NCBI GenBank assembly: GCA_949825045.1
Contig: OX463822.1
Coordinates: forward strand, 2,423,001-2,487,000
Reading direction: 5' to 3'
Source of the DNA: Argyresthia goedartella
Lineage: Eukaryota > Arthropoda > Insecta > Lepidoptera > Argyresthiidae
Length of the DNA stretch: 64,000 bases
Under the pieces are notes generated by a model, which saw only the letters and a list, made by a program, of their open reading frames with translations, was not told the origin of the DNA and did no database searches. A program made the position numbers and the translations under genes. This document shows, one piece after another, positions 33,641 to 43,634 of the stretch. How positions within the stretch are numbered: the stretch's first letter is position 1; every line of letters begins with the position of its first letter.

Positions 33641-34985
33641 ATAAAATAATAATATGGAAATTTACTGTATTAAATATAAATTAACTTTGTGAGTTTACAA
33701 ACTTCTAACTAAGTAAAGTAAGTTAAGGATTCGATATGCTTGACGATGATGCTTCTGGCGAAGCTGCGAAACGGCCGTCATGACCTTCACATGTTCTCTT
33801 GTGAGTTGTGCACCTGTGTACCTGACTAAACCACTGGTAATTAATAATCAATCGTTGATAGAGCTCTATACCGACTCTACAACAATAATTCGCTGTATTA
33901 AACAGGCAACTTTCATGTGTTGCAATTTTCATTGCCAAATTAATCAAAATATTACGATCCAAGCCGAGAATTTTCAATAACTCCAAATAAACAAAGCTGT
34001 TTTATCAGCTCTACCAATCTCTAATAAGATTATCACAAAATTATCAGGTGCCACATTTGTGGTCTAAGAGCCATCTCACCAATACGTGCATCCTTTCCAC
34101 GGATCACGATCACAATAGTGCATCCACTCCAAGGATCACTACATAGAGTCCAACCGCTACTGTCTTCAGCAAGACCTCTAGCCCACTGAACTGTGCCCAC
34201 CATACTCCTTCGTCACATGCTCTTCAAATTCAGTTTTACTTTCAAAAACATCGATTTTGTATTTGAAACTGTCATTTTCCGAAAACTATCATGTAGCGAT
34301 CATCAAGTAAATCTCTACTACGTCGGTAACTAGATAAGTTTTGAGAAAAGAAGAACCATACAAGATATTAGCATTTTTTTTTTCGAAATACTCTCCTTCA
34401 TTCTCTATGCAAGTTTAGTTGATAATATTCGAATTGATTTTTAATTTCTCTATATATATATATATATATGATGATTAAGTATTTACTTACTTACTTACAA
34501 TAAATGTTTTGAGTCTTGAGGTTTTGAACCTAAACTGAACCGCAAAATTACCATTATCGTCTGTTGATTACCCTGTCGTATTAAATTACCATTAAATTGA
34601 TCACTTTATTCTGATTGCATGCAGGCAAAGTTTCAGGCACTAACCATAGTTAGTTAGACATATTAGTGCATAGCTCACCAGATAATTGTGTTGTGATTAC
34701 TCCACAGACTTTTTATCACCCATTGACTGAATTGCTACTGAAAATTCAGCGACATTCTAGTTTTTCTCGCTTCGTAAAAATGTCTGCTTTTTATGTATTT
34801 TTTATTCTATTACAGTGTTGCGAGAGGTTTATGCAGATTTTTCTAGAACCAGCGAGGTGTGGAACTGTCTCTTTTCTGGTGTAAAAATAATAACTGTATT
34901 TACTTGTACACGGTTCTTGCATTATTTGTAGCTTTGAAGTAGTCTTCTTTACCACACTTTTAGGTGTTACTTTGCTCAATTTTAC
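33641..34985. other. Unassigned AT-rich sequence
   Basis: No recognised element. A (TA)n tract lies at about 34452-34469. Weak open frames at 33723-33986 and 34666-34979 show no motif. Confidence 0.35.
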
Positions 34986-35509
34986 GTATCACGGTGACAT
35001 ATCCGAGAAGATACTCTACGGAATAAGAGATTACTTAAAAGAAGGTTTAAGAATTATGCTAACTGAAGCGCTTGTTTTATCAATTTTCAAATACTGTGAC
35101 ACGGTATATGGACCAAGACTAACTATATAAGAAAACCAGCCGCGCAATCTAATACGTGCAGAATGCATGTGCACGTTTTTGTTTTGATATACCCAAGCGC
35201 TCACGCATAACTCCCTACGTTAACGAGCAAAAAATCCTCAAGAAGAAAGGGAGAAGAGAACTGCATTTGGCAGGCCTCGTGTTCAAGGTGGGCCACACTA
35301 ACAGACCGAAATACTTGCAGGAACGGTGGCTGGGAGACGATCACAACTATGCACTCGTCATACAATGCAAAATAGAAGAATGGCTTTACCGAAACATAAA
35401 ACTGCGAACTTCTGATGTAGTTTCAAGTACGCTGCTTCCAAAGTTGGGAATGCCTTGCCGCCTCCTTTACAAATTCATACGTCCTATAAAACATTTAAAA
35501 ATAAATTAA
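34986..35509 (+). pseudogene. LINE ORF2 C-terminus, unclassified
   Basis: Codons near 35048-35150 read RIMLTEALVLSIFKYCDTVYGPRLT, then a stop, and the following frame (35156-35509) starts MQNACARFCFDIPKRSRITPYVN, then KKKGRRELHLAGLVFKVGHT and ends LPKLGMPCRLLYKFIRPIKH. The phrases resemble the region after the RT thumb of Jockey/R1-group LINEs, where the last modules pair with the 3' UTR. There is at least one stop and one frame change, and the RT core is missing. Confidence 0.75.
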
Positions 35510-36002
35510 AGAAAAACCTAATCGATACACAAATAATCTAAACAAATTACCAATTTGTATGTTGAAAAAAAGTATAGTATATATATAAATATATTTGTAG
35601 ACGCTCTTAAACATTTAAAAGACCCTTTAATTTCGAATATTATCCTATTTTACGTAAGCTTGTTTTGGACCCAAGAAAAAAAATGGTATTTTATTAATCC
35701 AAATCCCTACTTTATATTCAAACCTTTATTTATTTTTACTTTTTTACTCCCCTTTCTCATTGTAAAATACATAGATATATACTTTTATATGCTTGTATAC
35801 ACTACTACTACATAAACAATGTGTATTTTTTTTTACAAATTATGATGCAATTTGGTATTTTTAAGGACAGTTTTCTGCATGTGTTTCGCTCTCATTGAAA
35901 TCAGCAAAATATATAAGCCAACAGACATGGTGCGTGCTGAAAACCAGCGTAGTTTTGTTATTGTTTACTTTAACAGACAGCATTTGCCAGTTTTTAAATA
36001 GA
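35510..36002. other. Unassigned AT-rich sequence
   Basis: May be the 3' UTR of the LINE relic just upstream. No tail repeat was identified. Confidence 0.4.
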
Positions 36003-36353
36003 TTTATCTACACACGTATCATGAACCCTCTTTACTGCGTTCAAAAACCGCACGTTAGGATCCGCTTATGTTAAACTACTTGGTAAAAACTCGTTTCGTA
36101 TCTGGAAAACTACACATTATGGTCATTATGTGTAGTTTTTCTACATATAATGACATTCAAATTTCGAACGCCGACGCCCGCCTGCGAGAAGTTGGTACTA
36201 CAGAACAAGCTAAACAACTGCAGAGCCACAATGCCGGTCAAACATGGGGTTCCTGAACACATCAAAGAGAGCTTATGATATGTGTGTAGATAAACTAGTG
36301 TATGTAACTGTACATAATTAGGCATTATGCAGCAGTCACATAAACTACTATTA
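36003..36353 (+). repeat. Foldback element F, copy 1
   Basis: It opens TTTATCTACACACGTATCATG and contains a central palindrome at about 36103-36140 (AAACTACACATTATGGTCAT then ATGTGTAGTTTTT). The far half carries a diverged inverted copy of the start (CATATCATAAGC... read on minus near 36270-36290). It matches 56216-56635 end to end in the opposite orientation, except for an internal block missing here. Confidence 0.75.
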
Positions 36354-36872
36354 CATTTTGTAAGTATTATTAATTTTAACTTTTTTAAGTACTGTGGAAA
36401 AAATAATAACGTGTGAGTATTAAGCGTTTTCGATTATATCACATACATACGTGTAGAATGGAGCTCCTTCCTTTTTTTGTAGTCGGTTTAAAATGCCCTT
36501 CGCTGCTATTGGCAGTTTCCAGGATTCCAAGAAACTAGTTGCGGCTCGACACAGGTGCCCTCTGCAGTGAGTTTAGGAAACCCTACATTTCTGAAACTCG
36601 TAGGAGAGGGCGCCCGTATCTGAAGTCAATACTTGATTTATCAGCTTACGAGAAAAGACGAGATAAGACAGCTAAAATTGCAAGGGAAATAATGTCAACA
36701 TGGAAAAACTACCCGAATAAATATAATTAGCTTATTGTTTGGTATACGGCAACGACAGATCGAATATCAAAACAAAAGGATCTATGGAAACAATAAAGAT
36801 AGGTACCATAGCTATAATAATACAAATATTTCTAAAGAATTACATTATCTGCACCTTAAGCAAATATGAATA
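36354..36872. other. Unassigned; one Arg/Lys-rich frame
   Basis: A plus frame at 36539-36730 (63 codons) reads SEFRKPYISETRRRGRPYLK and KIAREIMSTWKNYP. It is basic and could be a relic of a DNA-binding or transposable-element protein, but I cannot assign it. Confidence 0.35.
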
Positions 36873-37127
36873 ATAATAATAATAATACCTTGGACACCAT
36901 TTACACACATTGATCTAGCCCCAAACTAGGATTCCCTGTATCTTGGGTACTAGACAACGATACACATACTTAAATAGATAAATATTATACTAGATAGATA
37001 AACAACCATGACTAGGATACAAACATTCGTTTTCATCAAACAAATATTTGCCCGCACCGGGACTCGAACCCGGGACCCTTGGTTTCGTAGGCAGCGTCAC
37101 TGCCGACTCGGCCATTCGGGTCGTCAG
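36873..37127 (-). mobile_element. SINE family B, full-length copy
   Basis: On minus: GACGACCCGAATGGCCGA, then GGCAGTGACGCTGCCTACGA (A-box region), B box GGTTCGAGTCC in CCGGGTTCGAGTCCCGGTGC, the body GGCAAATATTTG, CAAGATACAGGGAATCCTAG, TTTGGGGCTAGATCAATGTG, CCAAGGT and an (ATT)n tail at 36873-36887. Confidence 0.88.
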
Positions 37128-38112
37128 TGACGCAGAATAAATAAACTACGGCATTATTTCTACCAATCGATGATACTTTTTGTCTTATCTGGATGTAGTA
37201 TATCGTTTCAATCTCTATAGATTTCTCTAGTTAGCACAATAAATAAATTATTTATTTATTTATTGTTCTAAGTATAGTTATGTAGAAGATACCTCGAGTT
37301 GTATCTATCTTAGGATAGATTTTTACTGATAAACTAGTATTTATATACTTTTATTATTTTATTTATTATAGTTTTACTAATAATCATGATGAATGTGCAT
37401 TGAGAGAGACATTTCTGAATTTTTTCATCCAAAACAACGTTCGCCGAGGGGACTGGGCCGCTCGCCGGAAGCACGTGCCATTACACTCCAGCGTCACTTC
37501 CGGTGTGGAAACAAAGAGAAACGCCAACTAATGTCGCTGAAAGGAAACCGACTGAAAAGATACACTTTTTACACGTCTCTCCCGAAACGAAGACATAAAT
37601 TGGGGATTGCGTTTTTGTTTCTGATTATTAAACAATGAAATGTACAAGTGATTCCTTATTTCCACCACATATCTAGTTGTCAAACAAGCAATATAGCGAA
37701 AGAACTTTAAATTCACGAGTCCCTAAGAACCCTTATGTAAAAACGAACCCTTTGCATTGGCAATACTCAACTCAACTACGCTGGCTCAGTGAGGGCTCGG
37801 ATTCCATTTCATTCTGCATAACCGACTACTCAAACTTTGACAGACACTTAACTCAGTGTCGCGTTCTCTCGCTCAGAAAATGGCGCCATCAGTACGTGTA
37901 CAAGCGCTTTATTTATCTTCTTCTTCAACACATAATATGCATGTCTGTACTTAACGTATGCGCATAACTTCCGTTCTACATTCTCCTGGCCCCCAGCCAA
38001 GCACGCCACGGTCAGATAATGTATGACCGGGTAAGATAAAACTTCTCATCATAATACGTATAGGATCATGTGGGTTGAGGTCACTGTAGTGAAGCAGAGA
38101 GGAATATTCAAC
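37128..38112. other. Mostly unassigned
   Basis: At 37778-37800 a short copy of the ACGCTGGCTCAGTG repeat is present. An (ATTT)n stretch lies near 37244-37262. A plus frame at 37393-37638 is basic but unrecognised. Confidence 0.35.
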
Positions 38113-38114
38113 TA

Positions 38115-38345
38115 CACTGACGAGCAATGAAAAAGTTCCAGTGAGATAGCACCAAATTACTCCTAAACGGGAAAGGTTAGCTTAATGACGCCGTCTGCAA
38201 TATTGAAGTACATTTAACAGCGAATCAGAATATTACCAAGTAAAAACGTCAGAATTGTGTTCAAATTTTAAATTAAATGTTTAAAAAATTTGGATGGGTG
38301 TTTGTCGCCTTTTTGTGGGTGGAACTTTTTCATTGCTCGTCAGTG
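38115..38345. mobile_element. 231-bp MITE, Tc1/mariner-like
   Basis: Perfect 25-bp terminal inverted repeats begin CACTGACGAGCAATGAAAAA (38115-38139) and end with the exact complement (38321-38345). TA flanks both sides (38113-38114 and 38346-38347), the target duplication of the Tc1/mariner superfamily. No transposase is encoded, so it was moved by an enzyme elsewhere. Confidence 0.9.
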
Positions 38346-38347
38346 TA

Positions 38348-38839
38348 TAAATAGCCTTAGGCCGACTAACACCTGTTTTGAATGCCAATATAGTTATTTG
38401 TGGGTCAAGTGAGAAAAATGATGTATTTACGGCGAGGGTGGTAAATTGAATCCAGAGTGAAGCAAAGGATTCTTCGATAGAATCCTGAGCGTAGCGAGGT
38501 TAACGCCCATGACGAAAATAATTTTGCTCGTGAGTGACAGAGATACATCTATTCACACAGACTGATGAAAATTGAAATAAAATGCTCTAAAAATAATGAA
38601 ATAACTACTTTGAATAATACTTTCACCACTTTTACAGTAATCGAACAACGAAAACATTTTTTTTATAATAGCGGATTATGAAGGAATAGGGAAAGGTCAC
38701 ATATAAAATATTCCTGTGTACTTTTACCAATGTGTTAAAATAATCGAATCGAATATTACAATGTTATCGGATATCAATATTTATTATATCACAATAAGAG
38801 TCATCGATAGTTTTAATTTCAATAAAACATTATTGGCTG
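38348..38839. other. Unassigned AT-rich sequence
   Basis: Ends abruptly at the broken edge of the BEL/Pao element at about 38839/38840. Confidence 0.4.
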
Positions 38840-41800
38840 CGCCTTGGCCACCCATAGCTGCTCTGCTCGTTCGAGGTGGCGCAGCTCCAGGCGCTCAGTC
38901 TTTTTCTTGCACCTGTCGATGAAAGCCAATATAGTAGCAGTGGCCCGAATTAACCGCTCATATGATGAGAAGCGGCTGATATCCGGCAGGCCATCCGCTC
39001 CCCCCGTGTTGGATGCGTGGTGCGTTGCCTCGACATCCTCTGGCTCATGGTTCGATGCTCGGGGCCAGGCGTCCTCAGGCGTCGTGTGGTCCTTGTGGCA
39101 TGTTCTCCGGGCGCGTCGCGTCGTCTGCCACGTTGTGCTCGGTTGGCACCCATCTCCATTGGCTGGGCTCGGTCGCCTCAGCTATCTCGCCGAGCCGGTG
39201 CGCTACGTATGGGGTGTAGCGCCGCGCGTCGGTACGAATCCACTGGATCACGGTGCTGGAGTCGCTCCAATAGACGACTTGTTGTGGCTGTCAGTGGTGT
39301 TCTCGCTTGATCATGTCTGCGAGTCGTACGCCAATCACTGCAGCCTGGAGTTCAAGGCGCGGGATCGTCTGGGGCCGCAGTGGGGCCACCTTTGCTTTGG
39401 CGGCGGCCAAAGCGATCGTGATGCGGCCGTCGGCGTGCTCAAGGCACCAGTACGCCGCTGCGGCGTATGCTTGCTCGCTGGCGTCCACGAAGACATGAAG
39501 CTGTCGCTCTGGCTCTGCAGTGTCCTCTTCGTTGTAGCGGCGTGGGAGTCGCAGCTGGGCCATGTCGTTCAGTACCCCCAGCCAGCGGTCGAAGCGTTCG
39601 GCGTATGCCGATGGCAGGGTCTCGTCCCAGCCCATGCTGATGCGCCACAGGTCTTGCAGCAGGATCTTCGCCGTGATGGTGTAGCTGCTGAGTAGGCCCA
39701 GCGGGTCAAAGATTGACATGACCGTTGCCAGTGCCTCTCGCTTGGTCGGTGCCCGCTGCTGCATCCGGACTGGGTCAGGGACGCGGGCCAGGGTAGTGTT
39801 GAACCCCAGCGCGTCGCTCGTTGCGTCCCACAGCATCCCCAGGGTCTTCTCGTTCTTGACCTCGTTGGAGCCCAGGGTTGTAGGGCGCCGGGCTCGTAGC
39901 TCCTCAGGGATGGTGTCCAGCAGGCGCGGGCAGTTGGAGTTCCAGCTTCTGAGGGTGAAGCTGGCCCCGGCGTGTACCGCGATGACTTCGTCGACTGCTC
40001 TCTGGGCCTCCTCCGCTGTGTCAAAGCTGTGGACCAAATCATCCATGTAATGACTGCGGGTGATCAGTGGAAGTGCCCTGGGGTGCGTGCTGGCGTGGTC
40101 GATCGCGTTCTGATCGCGCACACTGTGTGCCAGGCTCGCGCCGAAGATCATCAACGTCATCTTGTAGTGGTCAGGCGGACGGGTTCTGTCGCCGCCTCTC
40201 CAGAGGAACTGCTGCGCGGGTTGTCCTGGCTCCGGACCTTGATGCGCAGGAACATCTCCGTGATGTCGGCAGTCACGGCGTTCGGCCTCTCTCTGAAGCG
40301 GAAGAGGATGCCCGGCAGCGATTGCAGCAAGTCCGGGCCCATCAGCAGCTTATCGTTCAAGCTGGTGTTGTGTGAGCGGTGCGCAGCGTCGAAGACCAGG
40401 CGTACCTTGCCCGGCTTGTTGGGGTTCTTCACCGCGAAGTGTGGCAGGAATTGTATGGGGCTTCGCTGCTCGCTCCCGTCGCATCTCTTCGCGTACCCCT
40501 TGTCCAAAAGGTTCTGGATCTGCTGCGTGTACTCGACCTTAAATTGGGGGTCGCGGTCGATCTTCCTCTCAATCCCATGTAGACGCCTCAAAGCGTCGGC
40601 GTAGTTCGACGGCAGCACGATGTCGTCCGTGCGCCATGGCAGCCCAACCTCGAAGTGGCCGTCGACTCGACGGGCCGTCTTTTTGAAGATATCAATGGCG
40701 CGCTGATGTTCCGGCGATGTCTTCACACGGAGAGACACACCCAGCGCGTCCACCTCGAAGTGTTGCTTCACCAGCTCGTGAAGGCTCTCGTCGTCCTCGT
40801 AGCGGCGTTCTGCCGCGTGGACGTGCAGCACGGCGTCCTCGTCAGTGCGGAGCAGCAGTCGTGGCACTGTCCCGTAGATGACCCACCCTAGGTCGGTCTT
40901 GGAGGCGGCGGGCTCGTTCCGTTTGCCGGTCCGCATCTGGTGTGATACGATCAGGTGCCAGTGGTCGGCACCGATCAATATCTGGGGCTTCGCGTTCTCG
41001 AAGCCGTGGTCTGCCAGATGTCGCAGGTGGCGGTAGCGCAGCACATTCCGTGACACGCTCTGTTGCCGCAGGTCGAGGTTGCGGACGGTTCGGGCCGCTA
41101 TCTCGTGGTGTGCGCGCTCCTGATGCCCTCTGATTTAGACAGTGACTCGTCGACTGTCCGTGTGTGGCTGCACTGCGTTCACCCCGCGCAGGTTCAGTGG
41201 CGCGAGGTCTCCCGTGGCATAGACAGCGTCAGCGAGGTCCTTGCTGATCAGGGTGACGCTCGATCCCTCGTCCAGCAACGCGTAGGTTAACGTCTTCCCC
41301 GCAGGCCCAGTGACTTCAACTCTGCAAACCTTTAAGAGCACAGCATGGTCGTTAGTGTTCGCAATTGACATTACCGCTTCAGCTCCCTGGTCGTTGGCGG
41401 GCTCGGTGCTCACGTTTGGCGTCTCCTGGGCCTGGCGGCTGCTCCCTTCGTGCAGCAGCGGGTGGTGTGGACGGCGGCAGCCGTTCGTGTTACATCCCTT
41501 GGCTCTGCATACGTTGCGGCGGTGCCTGGACTCCATGCACTTGAAGCACAGGCGTTCTGACCTGGCCCACTCCCAGCGGGCATCGGTGGTCATGTTCAAC
41601 AGCTTGCGGCATCTGTTGATTGGGTGCTCGTTGCCACCGCAGCAACGACAGGTCCTGCGATCTGCAGGTCTTCGCTCCTCTTCCACGGTAAGCACCTGGG
41701 CGGTGCGCGCCGTGGCGCGTGGCAGACGGGGGATGACTGGCTTAGCGCCGCCGTATGTCTTCACTGGAGCGGGGGCCACGGGCGTGATTGACGGGCCTGG

Positions 41801-43249
41801 TGGGTGAACAAATGTTACCATATCCCTCGCTGCTTCCTTCAGAAAGCGTGTCAGACGTACGAACTCTGGTTCTCCCTGGTTCGCTGTCTGCCTCGCGGAC
41901 GTAGCCCAGTTGCACTTCATGTAGTCGGGCAGCTTGCTCACCACCTCTCGTACCAGGAGAGGGTTCTCCAGCCATTTCTCGGCGTGCAGGTCTTCCAGCC
42001 CGAAGACCACGTTCTCCACCTGTGAGGCAAAGACACTTAGAGAGTTAGTGTCATCTCGTCTGGGCGCCGGAATCTGATGCAGCATCGTCAGGGAGTTGTC
42101 GATGAGCAGCTCTGGTCGGCCGTAGAGCTCCTCCAATGTCTGCATGATCCGATCTGGACGCCTTGCTGTCCCCAACTGGTTGATCACGCTGGCTCTCGCT
42201 TTCCCTTGCAGCGCGATTCGAAGTCGGTTCACGTTCTCCTCGGGGTCGATGTGGTATTTTCTCGTGGTGCTCTCCATCAAGGATTTGAACGATACCCAAT
42301 CGCCCGGATCGCCTGAGAAAATAGGTAAGTTCAAGTTAGGTTTATAACGGTGAGGTCGATGAAACTTCTGCTCAATCCTCTCGAATCGCTCTGCGAGTAG
42401 TCGTCCCGTCGGCGTGGGTGAGCGAGAGCGGCGCCGTGCTCCATACTCTCGCTGTGGCGCGTCCAGCTGCAGCTGCTCATGTCTGAAGGTGACATGAGGT
42501 CTCTCCCCCCGTCGTTCAGGCGGGGTATGGCGTCGCTCGGCTTCGGTCCCCGTAGCTGTTGTTGTTGCGGCGGTCGGGTAGCTCGTCGACCGAGCGTCGG
42601 CGATGGGGTAGCTCGTTGTCCCGGCAGCGGCAGCTACTGGGCCCAGCCAGGCACTCATCCGCTCATGATGAGAGCCGGACACGTTGCTCGCTTGTTCGTC
42701 GACAGCTACACTCTGCATCTGTAACTCAAGCAACCTTTGCGCGTTTTCGAGGTCGAGATCGACCTGCCTCTTCTCAAGCTCTAAGGCCCGACGTCGCATC
42801 TCGTTCATACGTGTTTGGGCTTCGATCTGAAGCTGTATGCGCCGCTGAGTCACGGCGCTGGATGTAGACCGCACGGAGTTCGCTCGTCGCACGTTCTCCT
42901 CGGTCAGCGGAGCCAATCTCGGGCAGTGTGCTGGCAGCACGGATCCTGCCTGACCCATTGACGGTTGCTCCGACGGGGACCGGGGCGGCACGACGTGGTG
43001 TATGGTCTGTAAAATGCTGCTTCCATCCTTGGCGCCGGCCCGGGCTCCGGCGCGGGCATTGGCGGCGGCAAGGGCTTCTGCAGCTTCGGCGGCCTCCATG
43101 CGTGCACGCATCTCCGCTTGGGTGGACTCGACGGCGGCGGCGGCGGCTTCAGCAGCCTCGACGCGGGCCAGCATCTCGGCTCGGGCGGCCTGGTCAGCGC
43201 TCGCGGCGGCGGCCGCAGCGGCAGCATCTGCGTCTGCCTTTGATACCAT
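38840..43249 (-). pseudogene. BEL/Pao gag-pol polyprotein (2 stops, 1 frameshift)
   Basis: One long reading frame on minus encodes capsid, protease, RT and RNase H of a BEL/Pao element. The first ATG is at 43249 (MVSKADADAAAAA). An Ala-rich coiled-coil-like head is followed by the capsid block (FSGDPGDWVSFKSLMEST, NRLRIALQGKA), two zinc knuckles (CRCCGGNEHPINRC, CFKCMESRHRRNVC), the protease LLDEGSSVTLIS, a TAA at 41135-41137, the RT blocks (VRLVFDAAHRSHNTSLND, MFLRIKV, HYMDDLVHSFDT with the YMDD box at about 40045) and the RNase H stretch (LHVFVDASEQAYAAAAYW, VYWSDSSTVIQWI). A frame change lies near 40225-40235 between MFLRIKV and FLWRGGD. A TGA at 39291-39293 sits before the SDSST block. 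The last readable codons are RLELRHLERAEQLWVAKAQ near 38845, just before integrase would start. The truncation makes it certainly dead. Confidence 0.9.
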
Positions 43250-43430
43250 CTCGTACCGATCTGATACGGTTCTGTACTTTGAACGGAGTGACACTCAACG
43301 CTCTAGGTACTTGTACTTTCGAACGGAGTTGTCACTCAACGTTCTAGGTACGAATAATCGGAGTCAGGCTCAACGATCCTTTCCACCTATCGGCACTGAT
43401 CGGAGTTAGACTCAACGATCCGGCTCGAAG
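43250..43430 (-). repeat. Repeated leader of the BEL element
   Basis: Between the LTR and the gag start, the phrase CGTTGAGTG..ACTCCGTTC..AAGTAC occurs twice (about 43272-43340), and a related CGTTGAGTCT/CCTGACTCCGAT pair follows (43349-43425). Tandem duplication of the packaging leader is likely. Confidence 0.6.
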
Positions 43431-43438
43431 GACCAAAA
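43431..43438 (-). other. BEL leader start next to the LTR (putative primer-binding site)
   Basis: Immediately after the LTR end CCAACA, minus reads TTTTGGTCCTTCGAGCCGG. The position is where a tRNA primer would bind. The tRNA itself was not identified. Confidence 0.45.
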
Positions 43439-43525
43439 TGTTGGTAGTGGTATAAGTGAAACGAAAGTTTACACTCCTTGATAGGTCTTTATTGGACAGT
43501 GGTCGCAATAACACTGCAATTCGAC
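43439..43525 (-). repeat. BEL 5' LTR, 3' part
   Basis: Eighty-seven bp ending CCACTACCAACA, with the polyadenylation signal AATAAA (on minus, within CCAATAAAGACC). It begins with the 9-bp duplication CAATTCGAC (plus 43517-43525) created by the Jockey insertion. Confidence 0.85.
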
Positions 43526-43634
43526 CAATCAATCAAGTATTCTTCTCACGCACCCATTCTGGGGCGTGGGTAGTCAGGGTCAGATCATCGGATCTCTTCC
43601 TGAAGAAGCGCCTCTGTCCACTCCTATGGACAGG

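Noticed and set aside
36539..36730. Calling the Arg/Lys-rich frame a transposase end
   Set aside because: RRRGRPYLK is suggestive of DNA binding but is too generic. No catalytic or finger motif is present.
38844..39695. 283-codon plus-strand frame
   Set aside because: It is the complement of the BEL RNase H region. GC-rich sequence leaves several frames open there. The minus frame carries the real domains.
42928..43409. Ala/Arg-rich plus-strand frames
   Set aside because: Shadows of the Ala-rich BEL gag head on the other strand.
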